Below are positions 35,732 to 44,754 of a DNA stretch of 64,000 bases, in pieces. Numbering within the stretch: the first letter of the stretch is position 1; the number at the start of each line of letters is the position of its first letter. Both the position numbers and the translations under genes were made by a program. The notes below the pieces were generated by a model, which was not told the DNA's origin, did no database searches, and worked only from the letters and a program-made list of their open reading frames with translations. This stretch comes from CBDAQD01 sp965275905 (GTDB taxonomy: Bacteria > Pseudomonadota > Alphaproteobacteria > Rhizobiales > JAJFHC01): contig CBDHYJ010000034.1 in the NCBI GenBank assembly GCA_965275905.1, positions 7,010-71,009 of the forward strand, read 5' to 3'.

Positions 35732-36211
35732 CTAGGCGCAGCGCTGGTCCATCCAGAGCTTCACGTTGGGCAGGCTTTCCCAGCCGAAAGCGCGCTCGCT
35801 GGGCCCATTGGCGTTCAGGTCCGCGAGCCGTTCGAGGCCCTCCTCGACAGTCGGGATATGGCCGATCGGGATCCACCACATGACGAAATAGGTCTCACCC
35901 GGCGTCTCGAACCACTTGGCCTTCTTGTCGTAAACACGTTTGTGCACCGTGTTCCAGACGAACTGCTCAAGATGTTCGGGGCTCTCCCAGACAGACATGT
36001 TGACGATGAAACGCGGATTGTCGGTCACCTGGATATTGGTCGCGTTGCCGGTCTCGTCCTGATGCCGCCATACGAATCCGGGCGAACGCTCCGCTACCGC
36101 GTTGATGCGATCCAGCGCAGCGACAAAATCCGCAAGCTTCGGGCTGTCAATGTCGTCCAGTGTCGTGGCGACGTTCACCTGTGCGAGATGGGTATTTTCC
36201 GGCTGCTTCAT
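35732..36211 (-). CDS. DUF3291 family protein
   Basis: A 159-residue protein of the DUF3291 family, with a dimeric ferredoxin-like (antibiotic monooxygenase-type) fold. Typical parts are THLAQVNVATTLDDIDSPKL, the FVWRHQDETGNATNI stretch and MSVWESPEHLEQFVW with AKWFETPGETYFVMWW. Function unknown, though the fold often binds haem or small aromatics. The frame opens at 36286, but ATG 36211 (MKQPENTHLAQ) is the natural start. It shares strand with the TerB-like gene, 22 bases downstream of it. Confidence 0.88.
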   Translation of the reverse strand: MKQPENTHLAQVNVATTLDDIDSPKLADFVAALDRINAVAERSPGFVWRHQDETGNATNIQVTDNPRFIVNMSVWESPEHLEQFVWNTVHKRVYDKKAKWFETPGETYFVMWWIPIGHIPTVEEGLERLADLNANGPSERAFGWESLPNVKLWMDQRCA

Positions 36212-36233
36212 GTCGGTCCTCGGCGGTTGGAAG

Positions 36234-36659
36234 TCAGCTCCTGAGAATGGCGTGCCGTGCGCGGGCTCCGCGCTCGATCGCCGCAACTGTCAGCTTGTCG
36301 AGGCCCAGCCGGTCGCGCAGCATTTGCAGGAACCTCAGTTCTTCCTGCTGCACATCGAGATCGGCAGCGGCCACTTCGACGGCGAGGGCATAAGCCGTCT
36401 CGCTCAGATATTTGGGCAGCGATTCCGTGACCATGGCAAGCACCGCATCGAGGCCGCCGTCCTCGGAAAGGATATCGCCGCATTCACGCGCCGTATGCAG
36501 CAGCCGTTCTTCGTCGAAATCGCGGAACACGGGAAGGTTGCGCACGATGCTGCCGATGCGGGCAAGTTCCTCGTCGTTCATGCTCCGGTCTACGGCGGAC
36601 ATGGTGACCATGACGTAGATCAGGGCCGAGTGGTGATTGATCATCTGCGACATGCGCAT
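36234..36659 (-). CDS. TerB-like tellurite resistance family protein
   Basis: A 141-residue all-helical protein of the TerB-like family: repeated acidic helices with DRSMNDEELARI, DFDEERLLHTARE and ADLDVQQEELRFLQMLRDRL. TerB-type domains bind metal at an acidic patch and often appear in stress systems. Here it stands without other ter genes, so tellurite resistance is not implied. The next gene on the strand is DUF3291. Confidence 0.82.
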   Translation of the reverse strand: MRMSQMINHHSALIYVMVTMSAVDRSMNDEELARIGSIVRNLPVFRDFDEERLLHTARECGDILSEDGGLDAVLAMVTESLPKYLSETAYALAVEVAAADLDVQQEELRFLQMLRDRLGLDKLTVAAIERGARARHAILRS

Positions 36660-36790
36660 CTCCTGTTGGATAGGCTCGCAAAACCGGGAGAACGGCGGCG
36701 GGACCTTGGGGCTTTGAATTCGCGCGAGACCCTAGAGCATTTCTTCGCGTCGTTGAAGGGTTTGATGGTCGAATATGCCGTCGACCGTCA

Positions 36791-39715
36791 TTACGATTTT
36801 CGGAGAAAGTCCGTCACGCCGTCGATCGCGTCCACGAGGCCCACGCGATTGATCATCACGGCTTCCGGGAAAGCGGTCGTCAGCCGTGTCGGAAGACGCG
36901 AATCGAGAACCACGAACACCCCCCGGTCATTCTGACGCCGGATCAGCCGGCCGAACGCCTGGCGGAGCTTGAGCCGGGTCATCATGTCCTGGTACCGGCT
37001 GCCGCCGAACGCCTCGCGGCGCCGGCGTTCGAGGATCGTCGGCTTGGGCCAGGGCACACGGTCAAAAACGATCAGCCGCAGACTGTTTCCCGGCACGTCG
37101 ACGCCGTCGCGCACCGCGTCCGTACCCAGCAGGCAGGCGTTTTCGTCAGCCCGGAACAGATCGACGAGAGTGCCGGTGTCCATCGGATCGATGTGTTGGG
37201 CGAACAGCGGCAGGCCGGCTTCCCCGAGTGGAACGACAAGGTTCTCGTAGGCAACCCGCAGTCTGTGAATCGCGGTGAAGAGACCGAGCGCCCCGCCGTC
37301 CGCGGCCAGAAACAGTTCGCGATAGGCGGCGGCCACCTGGCGCGGATCGTCCCGGTTCACGTCATTGACCACGTAGAGTCTGGTTTGCTTGCCGTAGTCG
37401 AACGGCGACACATAGGCAAAGCGCTGCGCCGGCAGGGCGAGGTGGCTGGCACCTGTGCGCATTTCGGCATTTGACCAGTCCTCCGGTGTCTCCGGCGGCC
37501 GGTCGCGCAACGTTGCGGATGTAATGAGCACGCCGTCGCAACTTTCGATGACGGCTTCCGCAAACGGCCGGGTGGGGTCGATCCAGTGCCGATGCATACC
37601 GATGTCGAATTCCCGCATCCGCGCCATCTCGATCGCGAACCAGTCAACGAACTCCTCCGGCGTCTCTTCGGAAAGCGTGCCCAGCATGTGCCGCCAGGAC
37701 GAAAGCGCCAGTTCGCTGCGCCGGTCGAGGCCCCTGACCATGGCCTCGATCCGGACGCGTGTTGTGCTGTCGAGTTCATCGGCATCGTCATCGAGTTTGT
37801 CGTGCAATGCGGATGAAAGGCCTTTGAGCGGGCGGGCGAGTGCGTCGAGTGCGGCCGCGAAGTCCTGTGCCGCTTCGAGCAGGTCTTCGACGGCCGGATG
37901 GCATTCTGTTTCCAGGGAGAATGCGGGATTGGCCCCTTCAGTGCGGGCGTAAACCTGTTGGCGCACCAGAGCAAGAAATCGCTCCGCGCTGTTCTGTCCT
38001 GCGCCGTTTTCGATGCGTTGCAGCCAGCCCGGACCCGGCAGTTCCCGTGCTGCCGAGACGGCGGCATCGAGCAGCCCTTCCGCAACAGAATCTCCCTCAA
38101 CAAGATCGCCGGCCCGCTCGACCAGTCCGCGCCCGCGACGGCGGCTGCCTTCCGAGCCCCGGATCCAGCGCCGGAGTTCTGCCGCTTCCAGTCCGGTCAG
38201 ATGGCTCGAGAACGCGCTGTCGGCTGCCTCGAAGACGTGATGTCCCTCGTCGAAGATCAGACGGCGGCCTGCCTCGCTCGTGCGGTCTTGCTGCTTTTCG
38301 TCTTCGCCGGCGCCCGCAACCGTCTGTCGTTGCGGTCTGATTGTGGCCAACGCACGATCGACGGCGGTCTGTGACATGACAAACGCATGATTGGCGATCA
38401 CGATGTCCGCACGGCGTGCCTTGCGCACCGCACGCTCGATGAAGCACTTCCGATAATGCGGGCAGGCGCTGTAAATGCACTCACCGCGCCGGTCGGTCAA
38501 TCCAAGCGCCATGGGTGATGCCGGCTGGCTGTCGCTCAGCCCGTCCATGAAGAGCGGGATGAGCCAGGCGGGAAAGTCACCGCCGACCATGTCGCCGTCC
38601 CGTGAGTACCGCCCCCACCGGGCGATCAGACTTGCAAGAGTGACACCGGTCCGGCTGGCACGGTTCAACTGGCCGATCCGCTCCTGGAAATTGAGCAGGC
38701 ACATATAGTTTTCCCGCCCCTTGCGGATCACCACGCGCTGAGACCGTTCCTGGGGGTCGGGCACGATCTGGGCGGTTTCCTGTTCAAGCTGGCGCTGCAG
38801 GTTCTTGGTGTAGGTCGAAGCCCAGACGTTGGCCTTGTTGCGCGCGGCCCAGAATTGCGCCGGCGTCAGGTATCCGAGCGACTTGCCCAGACCCGTGCCC
38901 GCCTCGGCGAGCACCACATGGTTTTCGCCCGGGCTGTCTTTGGCGGCAAAGATACGGGCGATATCGCGGGCATAGGCATGCTGTTCCGGCCGCGGTTCGG
39001 CGCCGTCGCCCAGCGCCCTGTCAAGGGCGGCATCCGCCTCGTCAGGGGTCAACGGGTCCGAGCCGGGCGGAGGTTCCGGACCGTGTTCTTCCCAGTCAGG
39101 CAGCCGGTCCCAGATGTTCAGTCCCGTTCCCGCGCCCGGGACGTCGCGCCCCTGCGCACCGGCACGAAGGGCGTCGATGACAAGCTGGCCCCAGGGCCAG
39201 CCCGACGCAGCCATCGTCGTGGCGATCTGCAGGGACTCGCGCACATGCGGGTAGCTGTCGGATGCCATTTCTTCGAAGAGTGCCCCCGCTATGGCTGCCA
39301 GCAGATCGTCTTCTCCGCTCTTTCCGATTGCCGTCGACAGTCCGGAAGGTGTCGGCAGTGCGGGTTGCGCGGGCCGGACAAACGCGTACAGCTCCGCGAC
39401 GTCGAAATGATTCTGCGACAACGCTGCGGCACGTTGGTCTCCGGAGCCCCTCACGCTGCGTGCAAGCCGGTTGATCAGAAAGACCCGGTGGCAGAGCAGA
39501 TGCGGCGCGGAAGCCAGCCGCGCCAGGGCCTCGGCGGGGTCGACTGTCTCGTCAGAGCCGTTGGCGCTGCGGAATGTTGCGTCCGTACCATTCAGAACGA
39601 CACCATCGGGCAGGTCACGCAGTGACCGCGACGGCTGTTGCGAATCGGTATTCTCGCCAACGTTCATCGGCGCACTATAGGCGGAATTCCGGTCATTCAG
39701 CATACCTCTCGCCAT
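36791..39715 (-). CDS. DinG/XPD-type ATP-dependent DNA helicase
   Basis: A 974-residue superfamily 2 helicase of the XPD/DinG group. Walker A AEAGTGLGKS sits near residue 272 and the DEGH box (LIFDEGHHVFEAAD) near 487. Four cysteines between motifs Ia and II (Cys338 in YMCLLNF and three in CIYSACPHYRKC, about 411-425) fit the iron-sulfur cluster of this group. The C-terminal helicase half ends with a QAFGRLIRRQNDRG motif VI. About 230 residues before the helicase core have no motif I recognise. The start may be 39715, 39703 or 39667. Probable role: unwinding damaged or R-loop DNA. Confidence 0.9.
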   Translation of the reverse strand: MARGMLNDRNSAYSAPMNVGENTDSQQPSRSLRDLPDGVVLNGTDATFRSANGSDETVDPAEALARLASAPHLLCHRVFLINRLARSVRGSGDQRAAALSQNHFDVAELYAFVRPAQPALPTPSGLSTAIGKSGEDDLLAAIAGALFEEMASDSYPHVRESLQIATTMAASGWPWGQLVIDALRAGAQGRDVPGAGTGLNIWDRLPDWEEHGPEPPPGSDPLTPDEADAALDRALGDGAEPRPEQHAYARDIARIFAAKDSPGENHVVLAEAGTGLGKSLGYLTPAQFWAARNKANVWASTYTKNLQRQLEQETAQIVPDPQERSQRVVIRKGRENYMCLLNFQERIGQLNRASRTGVTLASLIARWGRYSRDGDMVGGDFPAWLIPLFMDGLSDSQPASPMALGLTDRRGECIYSACPHYRKCFIERAVRKARRADIVIANHAFVMSQTAVDRALATIRPQRQTVAGAGEDEKQQDRTSEAGRRLIFDEGHHVFEAADSAFSSHLTGLEAAELRRWIRGSEGSRRRGRGLVERAGDLVEGDSVAEGLLDAAVSAARELPGPGWLQRIENGAGQNSAERFLALVRQQVYARTEGANPAFSLETECHPAVEDLLEAAQDFAAALDALARPLKGLSSALHDKLDDDADELDSTTRVRIEAMVRGLDRRSELALSSWRHMLGTLSEETPEEFVDWFAIEMARMREFDIGMHRHWIDPTRPFAEAVIESCDGVLITSATLRDRPPETPEDWSNAEMRTGASHLALPAQRFAYVSPFDYGKQTRLYVVNDVNRDDPRQVAAAYRELFLAADGGALGLFTAIHRLRVAYENLVVPLGEAGLPLFAQHIDPMDTGTLVDLFRADENACLLGTDAVRDGVDVPGNSLRLIVFDRVPWPKPTILERRRREAFGGSRYQDMMTRLKLRQAFGRLIRRQNDRGVFVVLDSRLPTRLTTAFPEAVMINRVGLVDAIDGVTDFLRKS

Positions 39716-39798
39716 TCTCGATCAACTGCATTGACTGCGATCCCTGGGCAACCTAGTTTCCGCCGCAATTCGCGAGCAACGACACGTAACCCCGAACC

Positions 39799-41397
39799 AT
39801 GACCGATACACCTGCAGACGTCCTGCGCGCAGCCGCCCTGGAAAGCAAGGCCTGGCCCTTTGAGGAAGCCCGCAAGATCCTCGACCGGATCGAGAAGGCC
39901 GGAACGGCGCCGGATGAAATCATCTTCGAGACCGGTTACGGCCCAAGCGGACTGCCGCATATCGGGACCTTCGGTGAAGTCGCCCGAACAAGCATGGTGC
40001 GGCACGCGTTGTCGGTGATGTGCGACATCCCGAGCCGTATCATTTGCTTCTCCGATGATATGGACGGGCTGCGCAAGGTGCCGGACAACATCCCGAACCA
40101 GGAATTGGTCGCACAGCATCTCGACAAGCCGCTGACACAGGTTCCCGATCCGTTTGGAACCCACGACAGTTTCGGCCGTCACAACAATGCCCGTCTGCGC
40201 GCCTTTCTGGACGACTTCGGATTCGAATACGACTTCTATAGTGCTACGGATTGTTACACCGAAGGCCGTTTCGACGACGCGCTCCGGCGCGTCCTCGAAA
40301 AGTACGACGAAGTCATGGAGATCGTGCTGCCGACGCTCGGTCCGGAGCGCCGCGCGACCTATAGCCCGTTCCTTCCGCTCTGTTCGCGCACGGGCAAGGT
40401 CCTTCAGGTGCCCATCGAGGACCGCAATGTCGAGGCGGGAACGGTCACGTATTGTGACCCTGAAACAGGGGAGCGTGTCGAGGTCCCGGTCACCGGTGGC
40501 GCCTGCAAACTCCAGTGGAAGGCCGATTGGGCGATGCGATGGTATGCCCTTGGTGTCGATTACGAGATGGCCGGCAAGGACCTGATCGACTCTGTGAAGC
40601 TGTCGAGCAGGATCTGTCGCGCGCTTGGCCGGATGCCGCCTGACGGTTTCAACTACGAACTCTTCCTGGACGAGAACGCGGAGAAGATCTCGAAGTCACG
40701 CGGCAACGGCCTGACGATTGAGGAATGGCTTCGTTACGCCTCCCCGGAGAGCCTGTCCGAATTCATGTATCAGGGACCGCGCAAGGCGAAGCGGCTCTAT
40801 TTCGACGTCATCCCGAAGAACGTCGACGAGTATCTCACGTTCCTTGCCAAGTACCCCGAACAGGAGCTCAAGGAACAGCTCGGCAATCCGGTCTGGCATA
40901 TTCATAACGGCAATCCTCCCGCGATCGAGTCCTCGATCAGCTTTGCCGTGCTGCTCAATCTCGTCAGCGCGAGCAACTCGGAAGACCCGGAAGTGCTTTG
41001 GGGATTCATCAAACGCTATGCGCCGGATACGACGCCGGAGACCCATCCGGTGCTGAACAATCTGGTCGGCTACGCCGTCAACTACTTCCATGACTTCGTG
41101 AAGCCGTCCAAGGCGTTCCGCCAGCCGACCGAGATCGAGGCAGCCGCGTTGCGGGATCTGACCGACCAGCTTGGCGATCTCGATCCGAACGCCGACGCGG
41201 AGGCAATTCAGACGGTCGTCTACGAGGTCGGCAAGGCGCACCCGTTCGAGAACCTGCGCGACTGGTTCCGTGCGCTTTACGAAGTCCTGCTCGGCCAGAG
41301 CCAGGGGCCACGCTTCGGATCCTTTGTCGCGCTCTACGGGATCGCGGAGACACGCGAACTGATCGCCCAGGGTCTGGAGGGCAAGCTCGCCGCATGA
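39799..41397 (+). CDS. lysS: Lysyl-tRNA synthetase, class I
   Basis: Charges tRNA-Lys with lysine. This is the class I enzyme found in archaea and alphaproteobacteria, not the class II form of most bacteria. The HIGH motif appears as HIGT (GPSGLPHIGT, residues 48-57) and the KMSKS motif as KISKS in AEKISKSRGNG at about 293-303. Length 532 is normal for the bacterial class I enzyme. It starts at ATG 39799 and its stop overlaps the start of the DUF952 gene by 4 bases. Confidence 0.96.
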   Translation: MTDTPADVLRAAALESKAWPFEEARKILDRIEKAGTAPDEIIFETGYGPSGLPHIGTFGEVARTSMVRHALSVMCDIPSRIICFSDDMDGLRKVPDNIPNQELVAQHLDKPLTQVPDPFGTHDSFGRHNNARLRAFLDDFGFEYDFYSATDCYTEGRFDDALRRVLEKYDEVMEIVLPTLGPERRATYSPFLPLCSRTGKVLQVPIEDRNVEAGTVTYCDPETGERVEVPVTGGACKLQWKADWAMRWYALGVDYEMAGKDLIDSVKLSSRICRALGRMPPDGFNYELFLDENAEKISKSRGNGLTIEEWLRYASPESLSEFMYQGPRKAKRLYFDVIPKNVDEYLTFLAKYPEQELKEQLGNPVWHIHNGNPPAIESSISFAVLLNLVSASNSEDPEVLWGFIKRYAPDTTPETHPVLNNLVGYAVNYFHDFVKPSKAFRQPTEIEAAALRDLTDQLGDLDPNADAEAIQTVVYEVGKAHPFENLRDWFRALYEVLLGQSQGPRFGSFVALYGIAETRELIAQGLEGKLAA

Positions 41398-41744
41398 CGG
41401 CAAAGGTCATTTACAAGATCTGCACGCGCACCCAGTGGGATGAGGCGGTTTCCGCCGGCCGGTTCGACGGCGCGCCCGTGGATATCGCGGACGGCTTCAT
41501 TCATTTCTCTACCGCCGATCAGGTCGCCGAGACTGCCCGCCGTCACTTTGCCGGGCAGCAGGATCTTTTGCTCGTCGCCGTGGACGCCGGTGCACTCGAG
41601 CCGGCGCTGAAATGGGAGCCGTCGCGTGGTGGAGATCTCTTTCCGCATCTCTATGCCGCCTTGCCGCTTTCTGCGGCAATGAGTGTCGAGCCGCTGCCCA
41701 TTGATGAAGACGGGACGCACGTGTTCCCGCCTCTGGAGCACTGA
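41394..41744 (+). CDS. DUF952 domain protein
   Basis: A 116-residue protein of the DUF952 family, recognised from GFIHFSTADQVAETARRHF and LKWEPSRGGDLFPHLYAAL. It resembles a small ADP-ribosyltransferase-like fold but has no known activity. It is translationally coupled to lysS (4-base overlap) and 5 bases before pyrD, a common arrangement in Alphaproteobacteria. Confidence 0.9.
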   Translation: MTAKVIYKICTRTQWDEAVSAGRFDGAPVDIADGFIHFSTADQVAETARRHFAGQQDLLLVAVDAGALEPALKWEPSRGGDLFPHLYAALPLSAAMSVEPLPIDEDGTHVFPPLEH

Positions 41745-41749
41745 AACCC

Positions 41750-42820
41750 GTGTTCGCCCTGGCGAAGCCGCTGCTGCACGCCCTGAACCCGGAAACGGCA
41801 CACAACCTCACAATTGCCGCGCTCGCATCCGGGCTATACCGCCGGAATCCGCAAACGGATGAACCGTCGCTCGCTGTCAGCCTGTTCGGACTCGACTTCC
41901 CTAATCCCGTCGGAATTGCGGCTGGCTTCGACAAGAACGCGCAGGTGCCGGACGCGATACTGGGTCTTGGCTTCGGATTCGCGGAAGTCGGAACGATTAC
42001 GCCCCGGCCGCAGGAGGGCAATCCGAAACCGCGCATTTTTCGTCTGCCCGGGCACGACGCCGTGATCAACCGGCTTGGCTTCAACAATGAAGGACACGAT
42101 GCGGCTCTGAGGCGGCTGAAACATCGTGGCAACGCACCGGGTGTTGTCGGGGTCAATGTCGGGGCCAACAAGGACAGTGACGACAGGATCGGCGATTATC
42201 TCTTGGGCCTGACTGCTTTCTACGAGGTGGCGTCGTACTTCACGGTCAATATCTCGTCGCCAAACACGCCCGGCCTGCGCGGACTTCAGGAGGGCGGGGA
42301 ACTGGAGAGCCTGCTGTCGCGGATCGAGGAGCGCCGCGGCGAGCTCGCAGGCGCTTCGGGCGCTCGCAAGCCTGTCCTGCTCAAGATCGCCCCCGACCTC
42401 GATGACGAGCAGCTTGAGCATGTTGCCGCGTCCTGTCTCGACAGCGGGCTTGACGGCGTCATCGTCTCAAACACCACTCTTTCGCGCGACGGCGCGGACG
42501 GTCCGAATGCCGGCGAGGCGGGCGGATTGTCGGGCAGGCCGCTGTTCGCGCATTCGACGCGTGTGCTGGCAAAATTCTATCGGTTGACCGGTGGCAGATT
42601 GCCGCTGATCGGCGTCGGCGGCATTGCTTCCGGTTCGGACGCCTACGAGAAGATCAGAGCCGGTGCGAGCCTTGTTCAACTCTATACGGCGCTGATTTTC
42701 GAGGGCCCGGGACTTGTTTCCGCAATAAGGCGGGATCTCGTTGAATTGCTGAGACAAGACGGCCATTCCTCGATCAGGGATGCGATCGGAACAGGTGTCG
42801 ACGAGCTCTCCAGGAGGTAG
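41750..42820 (+). CDS. pyrD: Dihydroorotate dehydrogenase (quinone) PyrD
   Basis: Class 2, membrane-associated dihydroorotate dehydrogenase that oxidises dihydroorotate to orotate in pyrimidine synthesis and passes electrons to quinone. The 356-residue protein has an N-terminal helix for quinone access (FALAKPLLHALNPETAHNL), AAGFDKNA, the catalytic Ser in FTVNISSPNTPGLRGLQ, KIAPDL and the FMN-phosphate GVGGIASG near the end. It starts with GTG 41750. Confidence 0.96.
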   Translation: MFALAKPLLHALNPETAHNLTIAALASGLYRRNPQTDEPSLAVSLFGLDFPNPVGIAAGFDKNAQVPDAILGLGFGFAEVGTITPRPQEGNPKPRIFRLPGHDAVINRLGFNNEGHDAALRRLKHRGNAPGVVGVNVGANKDSDDRIGDYLLGLTAFYEVASYFTVNISSPNTPGLRGLQEGGELESLLSRIEERRGELAGASGARKPVLLKIAPDLDDEQLEHVAASCLDSGLDGVIVSNTTLSRDGADGPNAGEAGGLSGRPLFAHSTRVLAKFYRLTGGRLPLIGVGGIASGSDAYEKIRAGASLVQLYTALIFEGPGLVSAIRRDLVELLRQDGHSSIRDAIGTGVDELSRR

Positions 42821-42825
42821 GCCAC

Positions 42826-43179
42826 ATGGCTCAGACCGCAAAAATCTATCACAATCCGCGCTGCTCGAAATCGCGTCAGACCTTGGCGCTGCTTGAGGAA
42901 CGGGGCATTGAGCCGGAGATCATCGAGTATCTGAAGGACCCGCCGTCAGCCGATGAATTGCGCGACGTCCTGAAGAAACTTGGGCTCGACGCCCGCGATG
43001 TGATGCGCACCGGTGAAGCGGTCTACAAGGAACTGGGCTTGAAGGATCCGGACCTGTCTGACGACACTCTCATCGCGGCCATGGTCGAAAATCCGATCCT
43101 GATCGAGCGCCCGATCGTCGTCTCCGGGAAGCACGCGGCCATCGGCCGGCCGCCGGAGAAGGTCCTGGAGATCCTGTAG
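42826..43179 (+). CDS. arsC: Arsenate reductase, glutaredoxin-dependent (ArsC)
   Basis: A 117-residue thioredoxin-fold protein of the ArsC family. The catalytic Cys13 lies in HNPRCSKSRQT, and the anion-binding Arg in RPIVVSGKHAAIGRPPEKV. It would reduce arsenate to arsenite using glutathione and glutaredoxin; a Spx/YffB-like role is possible, since no arsenite exporter or ArsR is adjacent. It ends the lysS-DUF952-pyrD-arsC unit, 5 bases after pyrD. Confidence 0.92.
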   Translation: MAQTAKIYHNPRCSKSRQTLALLEERGIEPEIIEYLKDPPSADELRDVLKKLGLDARDVMRTGEAVYKELGLKDPDLSDDTLIAAMVENPILIERPIVVSGKHAAIGRPPEKVLEIL

Positions 43180-43224
43180 AGCCGGCGGTCGTGCGGAAAA
43201 TCTCCCAAGGTCCAGTTTACCTCA

Positions 43225-43336
43225 CCGTCATCCCCGCGCAGGCGGGGATCCAGAAGCGAAATTTTAATGCGGTCGCCTCCAGCACTGGATTCCCGCAGGA
43301 GCCTGTCCCCGACATGATCGGGGGCGGGAATGACGG
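43225..43336. repeat. Palindromic repeat element with terminal inverted repeats
   Basis: A 112-base block between convergent genes, beginning CCGTCA and ending TGACGG. The left arm folds as TCCCCGC 43231-43237 / GCGGGGA 43242-43248. The right arm has ATTCCCGC 43289-43296 / GCGGGAAT 43324-43331 around a smaller stem CCCCGA 43307-43312 / TCGGGG 43318-43323. The form resembles the dispersed CGTCAT-CCCGC palindromic repeats found in many alphaproteobacterial genomes. Only this copy was noticed in the window. It may also act as a bidirectional terminator. Confidence 0.7.
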
Positions 43337-43352
43337 CAATCTAGATTGACGC

Positions 43353-44711
43353 TTATCGCCCCGCCACCGGTGCAGGCGTGGCGAAAGTGTCCCGGAAGAG
43401 CGCAGGATAACGCACGCCAAGTGTGAGGCCGCGCGCAACGAAAAAGACCATGACCGCGGCCCACAGGCCGTGGTTGCCGTACGCACTCTCCAGCACCCAC
43501 CAGGCGGCAAGATAGATCGCCACGCTCAGGATCATCATGTTGCGCATGTCGGCGGTCCGCGTGGCACCGATATAAATGCCATCGAGCTGGAAGCAGGCAA
43601 TGCCCACCACCGGGGCCAGAGCCGCCCATGGCAGATAGACACGCGCCGCTGCCCGCACTTCCTCGTTGACGGTCATCATGTCGATGAAGATGCCGCCGAG
43701 GACCGCAAATGCGATGGCGATCAAGACGCTCAGGCCGACCGCCCACAGGCTCGAGATGGCAACGGCTCGCCTGAACCGTGCCGGATCCCGGGCGCCGACG
43801 GCCTTGCCCACCAGAACCTCCGCGGCGAAGGCAAAACCGTCGAGCAGGTAGCCGGTGACGTGGAACAGATTCCAGAGCACGGCATTGGCCGCCAGCGTTG
43901 TGTCGTCGAAGGCCGCGCCCCGGACCGTGAAGAACGAGAACGCAAAGATCAGGCACAGTGTCCGGATCATGATGTCCCGATTGACCGCGAGCGTGTGCTT
44001 CAGTTTCTCCGCATTGCGGATCAGGGCGGCACTCCAGGCGCCGGGCCTGCGCTTCAGTTCACGCGCGACGAAATAGAACCCGACACCAGCAGCAACAAAT
44101 TCCGCAATAACCGTGCCGATGGCCACGCCTTCGACCTTGAGATCGAACACAAGGACCAGCAGGGCGTTGAGGATCATGTTCAGGCAATTCAGGATGATCT
44201 GAAGCACGAAGGCGATCGAGGTGCGCCCGAGACCGATGAACCAGCCGAGAATGGCGTAGTTTGCCAGCGTTGCCGGCGCGCTCCAGATCCGGATTGCGAA
44301 ATAGCTTTGCGCGTGTGTCTCGACATCCTCGGAGGCGTCGACTATCGCGAAGGCAATCCATCCGATCAGCACTTGGAGGACGATGAGGCCAGCGCCTGCA
44401 ACTGCCGCGATGACGAGCGCGCGCCCGAGCACGGCTCGCAGTTCGTCATTGTCGCCGAAGCCGTCGGCCTGCGCTGTGAGGCCGGTGGTGCCCATCCGCA
44501 GGAATCCGAAGCCCCAGAACACGAAGCTGAAGATCATGGCACCCACGGCGACCGCGCCGATATAATAGGCATCGCCGAGCTGTCCGACGACGGCCGTATC
44601 GACCACGCCCAGCAGCGGCGTCGAAACATTCGACGCCAGAATCGGCAGGGCGATGGTCAGCACGGAGCGGTGTGTCACGTCCGTGCGCTGGGCATTTTCG
44701 GTCGTGTGCAT
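43353..44711 (-). CDS. MATE family efflux transporter
   Basis: A 452-residue protein with about 12 membrane segments in two homologous halves (first segment SVLTIALPILASNVSTPLLGVVDTAVVG). The pattern is that of the MATE superfamily, DinF/NorM branch, which exports cationic drugs using Na+ or H+. Substrate unknown. The gene is divergent from the histone-deacetylase-like gene, 43 bases away, and converges on the repeat element at 43225-43336. Confidence 0.93.
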   Translation of the reverse strand: MHTTENAQRTDVTHRSVLTIALPILASNVSTPLLGVVDTAVVGQLGDAYYIGAVAVGAMIFSFVFWGFGFLRMGTTGLTAQADGFGDNDELRAVLGRALVIAAVAGAGLIVLQVLIGWIAFAIVDASEDVETHAQSYFAIRIWSAPATLANYAILGWFIGLGRTSIAFVLQIILNCLNMILNALLVLVFDLKVEGVAIGTVIAEFVAAGVGFYFVARELKRRPGAWSAALIRNAEKLKHTLAVNRDIMIRTLCLIFAFSFFTVRGAAFDDTTLAANAVLWNLFHVTGYLLDGFAFAAEVLVGKAVGARDPARFRRAVAISSLWAVGLSVLIAIAFAVLGGIFIDMMTVNEEVRAAARVYLPWAALAPVVGIACFQLDGIYIGATRTADMRNMMILSVAIYLAAWWVLESAYGNHGLWAAVMVFFVARGLTLGVRYPALFRDTFATPAPVAGR

Positions 44712-44754
44712 GTGGGGACTGTCCGGAGCGGGCGATTGCGGTAGATTTCAGCCC

